Origin: a virus
IMG/VR virus record: IMGVR_UViG_3300032238_000599
Location: 1 to 64,000 of that record
Direction: 5' to 3' (one strand)
Length of the DNA: 64,000 bases
The notes under the pieces are model-generated. The model saw only the letters and a list, made by a program, of their open reading frames with translations. It searched no databases and was not told where the DNA came from. Positions within the stretch are counted from its first letter, which is position 1. Every line of letters begins with the position of its first letter. Shown here in pieces: positions 36,801 through 44,762 of the stretch. A program made the translations under genes and the position numbers.

Positions 36801-37321
36801 TCAGGATTACCAAACTGTCCTGTTGTAGGAAGAGATGCATTTATAACTTTAGTAAATTGATCATACCAGTTAGTATTTGCTGGATCATTCCATACAACGA
36901 CTTGTCCAGATAAATTTCTACCATTACTATCTAAAACAGTTTGTGTGGTTTTTACACTGGTAAATTTTAATAATCCGTTGGCAGCAACATTACGTTTTGC
37001 ATTGTAACTTAGCATACGTGCTAGACGTAAGACCGACTCTCGGCGTTCTGCTAGTTCTAAAAAGTTTTCACGAGCATTTAAATCAACACGGAAAGCAATA
37101 CTCTGTCCAAGGAAAGCAATAAGATCAATTAGAGCAAGATATTCACTAGATTCAATATAATCATTGTAATCTTCTGGGTAATTTTGGCGGATGTAGGAAA
37201 TCATTGTCCTACGCAAGTTTTCAAAGTCGTAGCTTTGGAAGTCAGCATTGCGGAAAGATTGGTAAACTTTTTTCCAATCTTCTGCTACTAATAATCTATT
37301 TTGTCTATCTGTTGATGACAT
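33839..37321 (-). CDS. 6: baseplate wedge protein gp6
   Basis: A 1160-residue protein, nearly double T4 gp6 (660 residues). The N-terminus is typical: YQSFRNADFQSYDFENLR, RTMISYIRQNYPEDYNDY, then SSEYLALIDLIAFLGQSIAF and RENFLELAERRESVLRLA. A baseplate J-like central part follows (MITGEDYNISPLGVSQDVAK). gp6 forms the inner ring of the baseplate wedges with gp25 and gp53, and its rearrangement accompanies sheath contraction. The extra length lies in the C-terminal two thirds. A GATAAATAT late element is 18 bases before the ATG. Confidence 0.92.
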   Translation of the reverse strand: MSSTDRQNRLLVAEDWKKVYQSFRNADFQSYDFENLRRTMISYIRQNYPEDYNDYIESSEYLALIDLIAFLGQSIAFRVDLNARENFLELAERRESVLRLARMLSYNAKRNVAANGLLKFTSVKTTQTVLDSNGRNLSGQVVVWNDPANTNWYDQFTKVINASLPTTGQFGNPDDKAVINGIPTEQYRFQATNTDVPVYTFSKAIDGRSMTFEIVSTVFKDETFIYEEPPRIGNHLAFLYRNDGRGAASPSSGFFLHFRQGTLNQGTFTITQPSNNESVDIDAVNVNDSDVWLYRLNQNGVESELWAKVPSFEGNNIIYNSLKKNIKNIYGVVTRAGDRVSLTFSDGTFGSLPLGTFRTYYRTSNALSYTINAKDIKSISIDVPYISNVGQQEVLTLTLSLQTSVTNSSVSETNDSIKTNAPQTYYTQNRMITGEDYNISPLGVSQDVAKVKAMNRSASGISRYFDLVDPTGKYSSTNIFADDGVIYREEYNDSYRFTYVTRTDIEGIIYNKIIDTLKEPALRNYYYANFNLISYTEAEVAWGFVTSDTNEGTGYFRSTNDGAILPVSTYALTTLKYVDLGSLIKFTAPDTPGGLPQYFQRDKNNELTTVQGLNTSTELWATVVGVTGDGRAGGVGTLLTGLGPVVLSSIVPDGAILNRIIPKWRTTLDTSTISTMINLIFSNKPFGLRYDIDQKSWVIVFETNLDSKSNFSLGKQGDNTNQQLDSSWLILFTTDNEYYTVTSRLLRYVFESDAKVRFYFDETNKIYDSRTNLIVKDQIRILNINTQPDDTVPFTYDLNWEISKEFIGLDGYKDTKKIEITFSDENDDGIVDNPDLFFNLVAPPDVNETEAAVLQTKFVILEKYLVEKGQEDYRYVSNINNKVKIFYAENNAYPLINHTDGQYFYFVKTNVVKRLNLLQSKLVPSLDYKVFSGRGNIKFQYVHSADYETRIDPTISNIIDIFVLTRNYDVQFRQWLDGSRTYEPLAPSSDQLYSSLSPSLNLIKSISDEIIYHPVKYRVLFGTKSNADVQAIFKVVKNSAQVVSDNEIKTNVLIAINEFFALENWDFGDTFYFSELATYVMNNLAPTITNFVIVPRSGSLGFGSFYEIKAEADQLFISGATVDDIEIITGITASSIKTTGIAVTSSTATAQQTITSASGG

Positions 37322-37338
37322 ATTCTTTCCTATTTTAC

Positions 37339-37346
37339 ATATTTAT
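37339..37346 (-). promoter_or_regulatory. late promoter (ATAAATAT) for gp6 and the giant protein
   Basis: The reverse strand reads GATAAATAT in the 47-bp gap between gene 25 and gene 6, 18 bases before the gp6 ATG. It matches the late-promoter element seen throughout the structural genes. It would drive a transcript of at least 17 kb. Confidence 0.55.
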
Positions 37347-37368
37347 CGGATACTATTAACTGGGTAGT

Positions 37369-37815
37369 TTATCTTGTTAGTAGCCCGTTATCTTGATCAA
37401 ATTTTAATTGCATACTTTGACTAATGTTGTAGGGCAAATAAGTTAGTACACACTCTATTTGTATTCCTGATTCATAGCTAGTAATTGTAATTTGATCAGC
37501 TTTTATCCTAGGGTCGTAGTTGATAATCATTTCAACGTTTTTAGCAATTGCCTGTTTAAGATCTTCTGTTAATGGTTCAAACAACATATCCCAGATAATG
37601 GTTCCAAAATTAGGATTCATTAATCTTTCGCCTTGTCGTGTATGGAAATGATTTAACAAGTCTTGCTTAATCAATTCTAAATCAAATAAGCTAAAATTTT
37701 CTGTAGACGGATTGACCGTACTAAACCCTTTGTATGTTTTAGTTCCCGGAATATCGTTATTCCTACGTCCAGGAGTTAGTACGATTTTATCGTATAGATT
37801 AGAGTTTGTTGTCAT
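37369..37815 (-). CDS. 25: baseplate wedge protein gp25 (lysozyme-like fold)
   Basis: A 148-residue protein (T4 gp25 has 132). The diagnostic stretch ERLMNPNFGTIIWDMLFEPL is at about residues 78-97, preceded by DLLNHFHTRQGE. This is the conserved gp25/GPW family core found in all contractile injection systems. It joins wedge and sheath and initiates sheath polymerisation. It has no lytic activity despite the family name. The start overlaps the stop of the gene 5 homologue by 1 nt. Confidence 0.93.
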   Translation of the reverse strand: MTTNSNLYDKIVLTPGRRNNDIPGTKTYKGFSTVNPSTENFSLFDLELIKQDLLNHFHTRQGERLMNPNFGTIIWDMLFEPLTEDLKQAIAKNVEMIINYDPRIKADQITITSYESGIQIECVLTYLPYNISQSMQLKFDQDNGLLTR

Positions 37816-39179
37816 TATTCTTCCTCATTGCTTGGCGGTTTAATCTTTGCAAATGTGTCTGTTTCAGTTGAATACTTTTTAAATCTTGCAGGAGTTGCTT
37901 GAGCAGGAACAACTAATTTTGCTTCTGTCTTTGCAGGAGTAACTGCTGTTGGATCAAGATTTTCATGTCCTGCCCACGGTTCATGCTGAGGTATCCTAAC
38001 AGGTTTTGATGCTTTAGTTGCTACTGGACCGTTCATATCAATTCTTCCAGCAGTTTCTCTATGAGCTGTAGTACTATTAATATGGCTAACTGCTCCTGAT
38101 GTTATTTTTGTATCTCGCCCAGCACTTAAATTAATATCTCGAGCGGCTGTAAGATTAATGTCTCTATCGGCTGTAACATTTAAATCATTTTTAGTATGGA
38201 TACTAATACTGTCTTCTGCGAAGATATCAATCTTGCCGTTGCTAGTTAATTCAATCCAAGTAGTACCTTTAGCGTTGCCAATATAAATTAAATCTTCGCT
38301 GTTGTGCAATAAAATTTGATGCCCAGTACGTGTTCGTATACGGACTAATTCGTTATGAGGAATTGTTTTAATTCCATCAGTTTCTCCTTGCTCAACGGCC
38401 GCATATAATGGAGGGCCTTCGTCAGCTTTGGTTTTACGAAGAAACTTATCATCACCATCATCCATTACAAACGTTGTACCGCCAAGTCTGCTTACAAAAG
38501 CACCACTAATTCTAGAATCTTTTTTTCCTATATTACCTTTTGTAGCGCCATCTTGTTTGTCAACAGGTCCCGGAGTACTGATACCAAAAACCATACTAGG
38601 AGTTTCGCGACGAGCACTTGATGTAGTAATACCTCGAATGTCGTCTTCAATTAATCCTTGATCAGCTAGAACTTTTGCCAAAGGATGTTTTGGTTTTGTA
38701 ATTTTAGTTGGATCTGTTTCTGGCTTGTCAATTCTTTTATTGTATTCAGCAACAGGAACTCTTGGATAGTCACCGTCGACGTTATACAATGTTGCGGCAA
38801 CACCTGGCATACTAAAATTAATATTTTCATCTTGTACACAACCAATCCAATAACCTTTACGTGGATCTCCGTCAATAAAAATAACCATAACAGTTGACCC
38901 AACATCTGGCGGTATCATCCACATTCCGTAGGCTTTCTGCGTAGCATTATAATCGTCGGTGCCTTCATTTACATAGTCAACACTAGTTTGTCCAAAAAAT
39001 GGACTCATATATTTTACTTGATGTAACTGGCCATCGGCGGCTTCATCGTTCCCTACAGGTCTTAACAACTCAACCTCAAGTCCACCCATGTAGTTAGGAT
39101 CGAGGTGGCTGATAACTTTAGCCAAGTAAGGACCGGGCTTGGGATCTGGTTGTGATGTTGATCTGACTTCTACTGGCAT
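37815..39179 (-). CDS. 5: gp5-type central spike protein lacking the lysozyme domain
   Basis: A 454-residue spike. The N-terminal OB-fold is visible (KPGPYLAKVISHLDPNYMGG, MIPPDVGSTVMVIFIDGDP, then GYWIGCVQD). Toward the C-terminus there is a region of short repeats (SISIHTKNDLNVTADRDINL, TAARDINLSAGRD), the signature of the triple-stranded beta-helix needle in gp5/VgrG proteins. T4 gp5 has a lysozyme domain between these parts; here the middle (about residues 160-270) shows no lysozyme catalytic motif. Cell-wall digestion must come from elsewhere or not be needed. The protein pierces the outer membrane during contraction. Confidence 0.88.
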   Translation of the reverse strand: MPVEVRSTSQPDPKPGPYLAKVISHLDPNYMGGLEVELLRPVGNDEAADGQLHQVKYMSPFFGQTSVDYVNEGTDDYNATQKAYGMWMIPPDVGSTVMVIFIDGDPRKGYWIGCVQDENINFSMPGVAATLYNVDGDYPRVPVAEYNKRIDKPETDPTKITKPKHPLAKVLADQGLIEDDIRGITTSSARRETPSMVFGISTPGPVDKQDGATKGNIGKKDSRISGAFVSRLGGTTFVMDDGDDKFLRKTKADEGPPLYAAVEQGETDGIKTIPHNELVRIRTRTGHQILLHNSEDLIYIGNAKGTTWIELTSNGKIDIFAEDSISIHTKNDLNVTADRDINLTAARDINLSAGRDTKITSGAVSHINSTTAHRETAGRIDMNGPVATKASKPVRIPQHEPWAGHENLDPTAVTPAKTEAKLVVPAQATPARFKKYSTETDTFAKIKPPSNEEE

Positions 39180-39182
39180 ATT

Positions 39183-41528
39183 TTAACCGTACCAATCTAA
39201 TAAATCGTTATCAGGAACTGTTTCAGTACCTGGGAACTTAGTTCTAGCTTTTGCCGCAAGCTCTTTATTAAGCTCGGCAGCTTCCTGTAATCCTCTTCTT
39301 AGTAAATGAAGAGTTTGTGTAAATTTTCCACTTGAAAAATTTGTTGAGCAAGTTTGTACTTTATACAATCCTGAAAAATTTAATAAAAGTTTATCGGATG
39401 CAAAATCGTACATGCCTGCGCTTTGGTTAATATCAACTGGCGTTTTAAAATTAACAATAATATCAACTTCGCTCGATTGATAATCAATTGCTCCGTCATT
39501 GTTAATGTTGTCATACCCTGTTTCGTTCTTAGCTGTATAATTACCCATTCCGCTGTCGCCAAGATAATACGGATCACCCATGATCTTCATATCAACTTCA
39601 ATCATGTCTGCACCTTCACTTAACGCTTCGTGGAATTGTCGAGCTCGACGAGTAGCAGAATTTTCAGATCCACCTCCGCCAAGTTTATCTGTCGATGTTT
39701 GCAAACCAACTGGCAATGTCTTCGATCCAGTAGATCCAGTTACTACTGTTTTTTCACCGTCTAACGGAGGAAGTTCTGTGTCGGTTGCATCTTGGCTTCC
39801 TTGTTCTGCTTGCATTTTAATATCTTGCGAATTATTGCCGCCATCAGCCGCAAACTTTTGGAAGAAACTATTTTGAATAGTAATATCAAAGTCTAAAACG
39901 TCTAAATTCTTACCAGTATAAATGTAGTTATACTCTTTAATAGCCTGCTTCTTAAGTTCTTCAAACCCTGGAGCAGGCACGTTAGCTGGCATAAATTTTC
40001 CAGAATGTACTTTATATGGCACAACTCTATAGACAACAATTTTAGGTTTTTGTCCTGTTTTGGCTAAGTTAGAATCATCTGATATTTGATAAAATTGTGT
40101 TTCAATTCTCCACCAAGGTAAAAATCCTTTGTCGTCAATCATGTTACCTTTAAGAGCTTGTTGAGCATAGTTACTTTGTAAAATAACTTGATTAATACTG
40201 TTCATTACGTCAGTATCTTGTCTAAATTTAAACTCGCTCATTGCAGGGTCTTGTTGACTGTCAACTTCACCTCGAATATAAGTTCCACTAGTCTCATCAT
40301 AGGCTTTGTTTTCTTTTCCGTATGATGGATCACCTTTTCTTTCTAAATTAAATCCCATGCTTGATTGTCCAACTGCATTGCAAGCATCTGTATTTTGCAC
40401 TACATTAGTTCCTGCACTAGTTGTAACTTGTGTAACGCCTAACTTTTCAAAAAGAGTAGAAGATGCATTTGCTTTGCTAGTGTCGGCAGTAGCTGGTGTG
40501 CTATCTTCCGGAGTTGCATCTGAGCCTGAAGAATTTGGCGTGGCACTACTTGCAATTTCTTGCGGGAATAAAATTAAAATTTGATCCGCAGTAGCAAGAA
40601 CTTTGTCCTTAACTAATTTTGCTTGATAATCGTTTAAAACTTTTTGTAAACTTTTTTCACCCGTTTGTAAAACTTCTTGAACTGTCTTACCACTAATCGA
40701 AATATCAGTTTTGTTTTTAGTGTAGTTGTCGCTGAATGCACCATCATTCCAAATAATACATTGAACTTGATACGTTGCGCCTTTACCAGTAACTTTCATT
40801 ACTACTTCACGAAATTTAATTGGAAAATATTTTCTTAGCTGAGGTAAATCAACTGTTTCGTTTTGTTCAGTAAATCCTTTAAAATCAATTTGAAACAAAA
40901 ACGGGCATTCAACATAACTAGGTTGTCCTGCTTGGTCGGCGGCAATAGCAACTGACTCCATAAACAATCCCATACTGTATGGTTCTGTAACTGTAAAATT
41001 TAAACTTGTTGCACTACTATTACCTGTATTTTTATCAAATCCTACAATACTTTCAATATTAACGTTATCAATAAAAAAATCAAATTTTCCGTAATCTGTT
41101 TCAATTCGGTTGTCTGGACTACCGGCGGCGCTTTTTGCAATAATAAATTGTGGTATACCTGCTCTATAAGTAGAATCGGGATTGTTAATAGAATTGTCTG
41201 GCAACGCACTTAAAGTAAAAATATAAGTGTAACTAGAAAAAATATTTAAAATATTAGGATAAGGCGGAGCTGGAATATCTCCAGCTGCCTTAGCCAGCAT
41301 TGAAGGTGCTTTAAGTAATTTTGTAATATCAACATTAAATGCACCTAGTGGATCTCTAATTAAGTTACTAACTTGTCCAGCAACTTTGTTTGCCGCGCCA
41401 GCAATTTGTCCTGCTGTTTGAGTAACCGTAGCACTTAAATTACTTGCTAGTCCTGAATTTGTTAGTGTATTCTTTGCTGAGTTGACTGCATTAGTCGCCG
41501 CTGATTGTATAACATCAAAATTTGGCAT
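39183..41528 (-). CDS. probable baseplate hub protein (781 aa)
   Basis: A 781-residue protein between the gp5-type spike and gp53. The N-terminal 90 residues are Ala/Asn/Thr-rich and helical (SAATNAVNSAKNTLTNSGLA). The central part carries YIFTLSALPDNSI, FTVTEPYSMGLF and FKEVVMKVTGKGATYQVQC-type segments that look like tail-tube/hub beta domains. It also has an aromatic stretch (WWRIETQFYQISDD) and a C-terminal SGLYKVQTCSTNFSSGKF. Its location fits the hub subunit that docks the spike (T4 gp27 position), but sequence similarity to gp27 is not evident to me. The Ser/Thr/Pro-rich 330-360 region looks like a linker. Confidence 0.6.
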   Translation of the reverse strand: MPNFDVIQSAATNAVNSAKNTLTNSGLASNLSATVTQTAGQIAGAANKVAGQVSNLIRDPLGAFNVDITKLLKAPSMLAKAAGDIPAPPYPNILNIFSSYTYIFTLSALPDNSINNPDSTYRAGIPQFIIAKSAAGSPDNRIETDYGKFDFFIDNVNIESIVGFDKNTGNSSATSLNFTVTEPYSMGLFMESVAIAADQAGQPSYVECPFLFQIDFKGFTEQNETVDLPQLRKYFPIKFREVVMKVTGKGATYQVQCIIWNDGAFSDNYTKNKTDISISGKTVQEVLQTGEKSLQKVLNDYQAKLVKDKVLATADQILILFPQEIASSATPNSSGSDATPEDSTPATADTSKANASSTLFEKLGVTQVTTSAGTNVVQNTDACNAVGQSSMGFNLERKGDPSYGKENKAYDETSGTYIRGEVDSQQDPAMSEFKFRQDTDVMNSINQVILQSNYAQQALKGNMIDDKGFLPWWRIETQFYQISDDSNLAKTGQKPKIVVYRVVPYKVHSGKFMPANVPAPGFEELKKQAIKEYNYIYTGKNLDVLDFDITIQNSFFQKFAADGGNNSQDIKMQAEQGSQDATDTELPPLDGEKTVVTGSTGSKTLPVGLQTSTDKLGGGGSENSATRRARQFHEALSEGADMIEVDMKIMGDPYYLGDSGMGNYTAKNETGYDNINNDGAIDYQSSEVDIIVNFKTPVDINQSAGMYDFASDKLLLNFSGLYKVQTCSTNFSSGKFTQTLHLLRRGLQEAAELNKELAAKARTKFPGTETVPDNDLLDWYG

Positions 41529-41529
41529 A

Positions 41530-41829
41530 TTATAGTCCTAAAATAGTTTTTAAACTATTTCCTTTAGGTATGTATATTTGAGTTCCAGGAATAAAATCAA
41601 GGATAGGATCTTGAATAGCATCAAGATTGCGTTGAACAAACACCCACCACAGTGCCGAATCTCCATACAAGTCATGCGCTAGTAGATCTGGACGATGTGT
41701 ATATTGCGGTTCAATTGTATACAAGAAATCATCTTCTTCGGCACTAACTGGTCGAATTTTTAAAATGCCTAGATAATTATCTTGTACTTGAGTGGCGAAC
41801 CAAGGACTTTTAGGAGAATATTTTGCCAT
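41530..41829 (-). CDS. 53: baseplate wedge protein gp53
   Basis: A 99-residue protein matching the conserved core of gp53: residues YTIEPQYTHRPDLLAHDLYG near 36-55, ALWWVFVQRNLDAIQDPI following, then a LysM-like end (IPGTQIYIP). T4 gp53 is longer (196 residues), so this is a minimal version as in many marine relatives. gp53 clamps neighbouring wedges together in the inner baseplate. It overlaps the upstream gene by 1 nt and precedes the hub protein gene by 1 base. Confidence 0.88.
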   Translation of the reverse strand: MAKYSPKSPWFATQVQDNYLGILKIRPVSAEEDDFLYTIEPQYTHRPDLLAHDLYGDSALWWVFVQRNLDAIQDPILDFIPGTQIYIPKGNSLKTILGL

Positions 41830-42851
41830 TAGATATATCCTGCACCAGAACTTGTCAATGTATCGCCATTGACAAATTTTTGTAAATTAAATGTACGCAC
41901 ACTTTCTCTGCTGTAGGCAACTTGAAGTGTAACGCTGAAAGTACTTTTTGTAGGAACGTGTGTTGTTCCACTAGCTGAGGTGCCGCCTAACCCGCTAATA
42001 AAATTACTAACGCTTGCGGCTGCTCCTGCTACTCCTGCAACTGAATTTGCTAAATTTGATATAGCTGGTATTCCCCCAGTTAGTCCTGCAATAAGGCCTG
42101 CTTGGTTAGCAATTCCTCCTAAGCCCGACGACCTTGATCCTGCCATTGGACTAGTAGCAATATAATCAGAATTTGCATCAAGCTGTACACTAAAGTTTGA
42201 AATTACTACAGGAACATTTTTAAAAACAAAGTCTCCGTATCCATTAAGTGCTAGAATAACAGGAGGATTGCCTGCTGGACTACTGTCGCCAGTAAACATT
42301 TTTGTGGCACTTCTTAAAAAGTGAACTGCCGCAATCCAGTACGCACCTTGTACGCTATCCTCAACTATAAAAGGTGCAGAAATTGTTATTGAATCTGGTT
42401 GACTATTTTGATATGCTTGGAACGGATAGTTATTGTGTACCGGACTTATTGCTTCATACTTAGCACTTCCTGATATATTAATAGTGGGTGTGTAGGGAAA
42501 CACAAGTCCGCCAGCAGCCTTTAACGGTGCAAACACCGAACTTGAATCAAATATGGTTCCGCCTGGTACACTTAATCGAACACGCCAATCGTTGTTAGCA
42601 TCGGCGCCGCCAAATATTGCAGACGCAGAAATTACCTTTCCAACAATGTTTCCACCAGCTGGTAAATTAATGCTTCGCAATTTACTGAGTAGATTAGTTG
42701 GGTTGGCTAAATTACTAAGTGCCGAACTTAATTGCATTCCTGCGCTACTTAAACTGCCTAGTTGCCCAAAGGCAGCTACGGCATTTGAACCCACCGATTG
42801 CGCCGCGTTTGCGACTGTGTTTATACCTGCGCCTAAGTCAAATCCTGCCAT
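41829..42851 (-). CDS. tail-tube-fold baseplate protein (gp48/gp54-like)
   Basis: A 340-residue protein at the head of the leftward operon. The N-terminus is Ala/Asn-rich (TVANAAQSVGSNAVAAF). The core has DWRVRLSVPGG, GGLVFPYTPTINISGSAKY, HNNYPFQAYQNSQPDSITIS and YWIAAVHFLRSATKMF, a pattern I associate with tube-initiator/tube-cap proteins gp48 or gp54 of T4-like phages. It ends with a beta segment (FSVTLQVAYSRESVRTFNL). These proteins sit on the hub and nucleate the tail tube. Which of gp48 or gp54 it corresponds to is not decidable here. Confidence 0.6.
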   Translation of the reverse strand: MAGFDLGAGINTVANAAQSVGSNAVAAFGQLGSLSSAGMQLSSALSNLANPTNLLSKLRSINLPAGGNIVGKVISASAIFGGADANNDWRVRLSVPGGTIFDSSSVFAPLKAAGGLVFPYTPTINISGSAKYEAISPVHNNYPFQAYQNSQPDSITISAPFIVEDSVQGAYWIAAVHFLRSATKMFTGDSSPAGNPPVILALNGYGDFVFKNVPVVISNFSVQLDANSDYIATSPMAGSRSSGLGGIANQAGLIAGLTGGIPAISNLANSVAGVAGAAASVSNFISGLGGTSASGTTHVPTKSTFSVTLQVAYSRESVRTFNLQKFVNGDTLTSSGAGYI

Positions 42852-42870
42852 TTTGAGTATCTCCTATACT

Positions 42871-42878
42871 CTATTTAT
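42871..42878 (-). promoter_or_regulatory. late promoter (ATAAATAG) for the baseplate operon
   Basis: The reverse strand reads AATAAATAG 19 bases before the ATG at 42851. It directly abuts the -35 box of the rightward sigma70 promoter for gp55 (42879), so both elements share one 79-bp intergenic region. Confidence 0.6.
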
Positions 42879-42907
42879 TTGACAAAATTATCTGCGTAGT
42901 TTATAAT
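42879..42907 (+). promoter_or_regulatory. consensus sigma70 promoter for gp55-gp47-gp46
   Basis: TTGACA (42879-42884), a 17-nt spacer and TATAAT (42902-42907) match the bacterial consensus exactly, 23 bases before the ATG at 42931, with GAGGAAAG as ribosome-binding site. It should make the late sigma factor available before late transcription starts. Confidence 0.88.
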
Positions 42908-42930
42908 AGCACATCAGGATCCGAGGAAAG

Positions 42931-43755
42931 ATGACTAAAGTAAATTACTTAAACAACAAAGACATATTAGAAGAAATCCACCGTTCGAAGAATACCTATT
43001 CGAGCTATACAAAACCAGAATATAGTAGCTACGATCTTATTCTGCCTAATTTGGATAAAATTAATATTCGCACTATAGCAGAAGCTAAACGTGCTAAAGC
43101 CAAACGACAAAGCCAAGCTGAGTACGAAAGGCGCAAAAAAGAGGGTGAAAAAGTCAAACAAGCAGACTGCGAAGTTGACTATAAAAAGATTAAAAAAGAA
43201 GATCTAGTATTCCGTATAATGACGTTTGATCATATACCGACAAACAGCACACGAAAGAAAAATCCTAAAACAGTTGCTGACGGACGAGACAAAGTTAATT
43301 TTCCTCCATATCAGCACTGGAAGTTTGATGAGAATGATCAATTAATCTGTGTTGGAAAGAGTCACTGGAAAGGTCCGGTGGACACTGGCAAGTTCAACAA
43401 AGATCATGGGCAAATTACAAACACCTTAGCTCGTATGTACATTAAACTCTGCGAACGATATGCTACTCGCGGAAACGTTCGCGGCTACACATATAACGAC
43501 GAAATGAAAGGGCAGGCTATTTTACAGCTTACACAAATTGGTTTACAGTTTGATGAAAGTAAATCAAACAATCCGTTTGCCTATTATACTGCGGCTGTTA
43601 CTAACAGTTTCGTTAGAGTTATTAATATTGAAAAACGTAATCAAAACATTCGAGATGACATTTTAGAAATCAACGGCATGAATCCTTCTTACACTAGAAC
43701 AGGGGAAGGTGAATATGCTAATGCTATGAAACGCCACAACGAGGATCATGAATGA
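42931..43755 (+). CDS. 55: late-transcription sigma factor gp55
   Basis: A 274-residue homologue of T4 gp55 (185 residues). Matching parts are the N-terminal YLNNKDILEEI and the sigma region-2-like block YTYNDEMKGQAILQLTQIGL followed by QFDESKSNNPFAYYTAA and NSFVRVINIEKRNQ. gp55 directs RNA polymerase to late promoters of TATAAATA type, which occur throughout this window. Two differences from T4 are visible: an insertion of about 100 residues between the N-terminal helix and region 2 (containing DHIPTNS, NFPPYQHWKF and GKSHWKGPVDTG), and no evident hydrophobic clamp-binding motif at the C-terminus, which ends AMKRHNEDHE. The stop overlaps the gp47 start by 4 nt. Confidence 0.88.
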   Translation: MTKVNYLNNKDILEEIHRSKNTYSSYTKPEYSSYDLILPNLDKINIRTIAEAKRAKAKRQSQAEYERRKKEGEKVKQADCEVDYKKIKKEDLVFRIMTFDHIPTNSTRKKNPKTVADGRDKVNFPPYQHWKFDENDQLICVGKSHWKGPVDTGKFNKDHGQITNTLARMYIKLCERYATRGNVRGYTYNDEMKGQAILQLTQIGLQFDESKSNNPFAYYTAAVTNSFVRVINIEKRNQNIRDDILEINGMNPSYTRTGEGEYANAMKRHNEDHE

Positions 43756-44762
43756 GCTTATTTAAAAAAGCCGCATTATTTACAGACATACACTTTGGTT
43801 TAAAGTCTAACAGCCATACACATAATCAAGACTGTGAGGATTTTGTAGACTGGTATATTGCAAAAGCCAAGGAGGAAGGCTGTGACACTGGAATTTTTAT
43901 GGGTGATTGGCATCACAATCGGAACAGTCTTAACATCACTACTATGGACTATAGCCTTAGGGCCTTGGAAAAACTGGGTCAGGCGTTCAATCAATTTTAC
44001 TTTTTCCCTGGTAATCATGATCTATATTACAAGGACAAGCGGGATATCCATTCAGTCGAGTTCGGTAAGTACATACCTGGAATTACTGTGGTACATGAAC
44101 CTATTACCATTGGCGATGTTACATTATGCCCTTGGCTCGTCGGCGACGAATGGAAGGCAATAGGTAAAAAGAAAGCCAAATATATCTTTGGGCATTTTGA
44201 ACTTCCGCATTTTTACATGAATGCAATGGTACAAATGCCAGACCATGGGGAAATACAACTAGATGCATTTAACGGTTATGAGATGGGCTTTAGCGGGCAC
44301 TTCCATAAGCGTCAAAGCAAAGGTAATATGCACTATATCGGCAATGCATTTCCACACAACTATGCAGATGCTTGGGATGATGACCGAGGAATGTGTATAT
44401 TAGAGTGGGGTGGCACGCCAACTTATCACAGTTGGCCTGAACAACCTACATTCCGTACAGTAAAACTAAGTCAGCTTATCGACGAAGCTGATACTCTGAT
44501 TAAACCTAAACAACACTTGCGTGTTAGCTTAGACATTGATATTAGTTACGAAGAGGCAAGTTTTATTAAAGAAAAGTTTATGTCGGATTATGAGATTAGA
44601 GAACTTACTTTAATCACTGAAAAGAAAGACGTTGAAATTAATACAGACATCAATATTCAAGCCTTTGAAAGTGTTGATCAGATTGTGTCCAATCAGATTG
44701 TAAGTATTCAAAGCGATACGTATAATACAAATACTTTACTGGCAATTTATAACAGCCTATGA
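43752..44762 (+). CDS. 47: recombination endonuclease subunit gp47 (Mre11/SbcD-like)
   Basis: A 336-residue calcineurin-like phosphoesterase. The metal-binding motifs are in order: FTDIHFG near residue 10, MGDWHHNR near 50, PGNHDLYY near 89, FGHFELPH near 140 and FSGHFHKR near 177. It forms with gp46 the phage SbcCD/Mre11-Rad50-type nuclease, which resects DNA ends for recombination-dependent replication and degrades host DNA. It is translationally coupled to gp55 (ATGA overlap) and to gp46 (ATGA overlap). Length matches T4 gp47 (339). Confidence 0.95.
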   Translation: MSLFKKAALFTDIHFGLKSNSHTHNQDCEDFVDWYIAKAKEEGCDTGIFMGDWHHNRNSLNITTMDYSLRALEKLGQAFNQFYFFPGNHDLYYKDKRDIHSVEFGKYIPGITVVHEPITIGDVTLCPWLVGDEWKAIGKKKAKYIFGHFELPHFYMNAMVQMPDHGEIQLDAFNGYEMGFSGHFHKRQSKGNMHYIGNAFPHNYADAWDDDRGMCILEWGGTPTYHSWPEQPTFRTVKLSQLIDEADTLIKPKQHLRVSLDIDISYEEASFIKEKFMSDYEIRELTLITEKKDVEINTDINIQAFESVDQIVSNQIVSIQSDTYNTNTLLAIYNSL

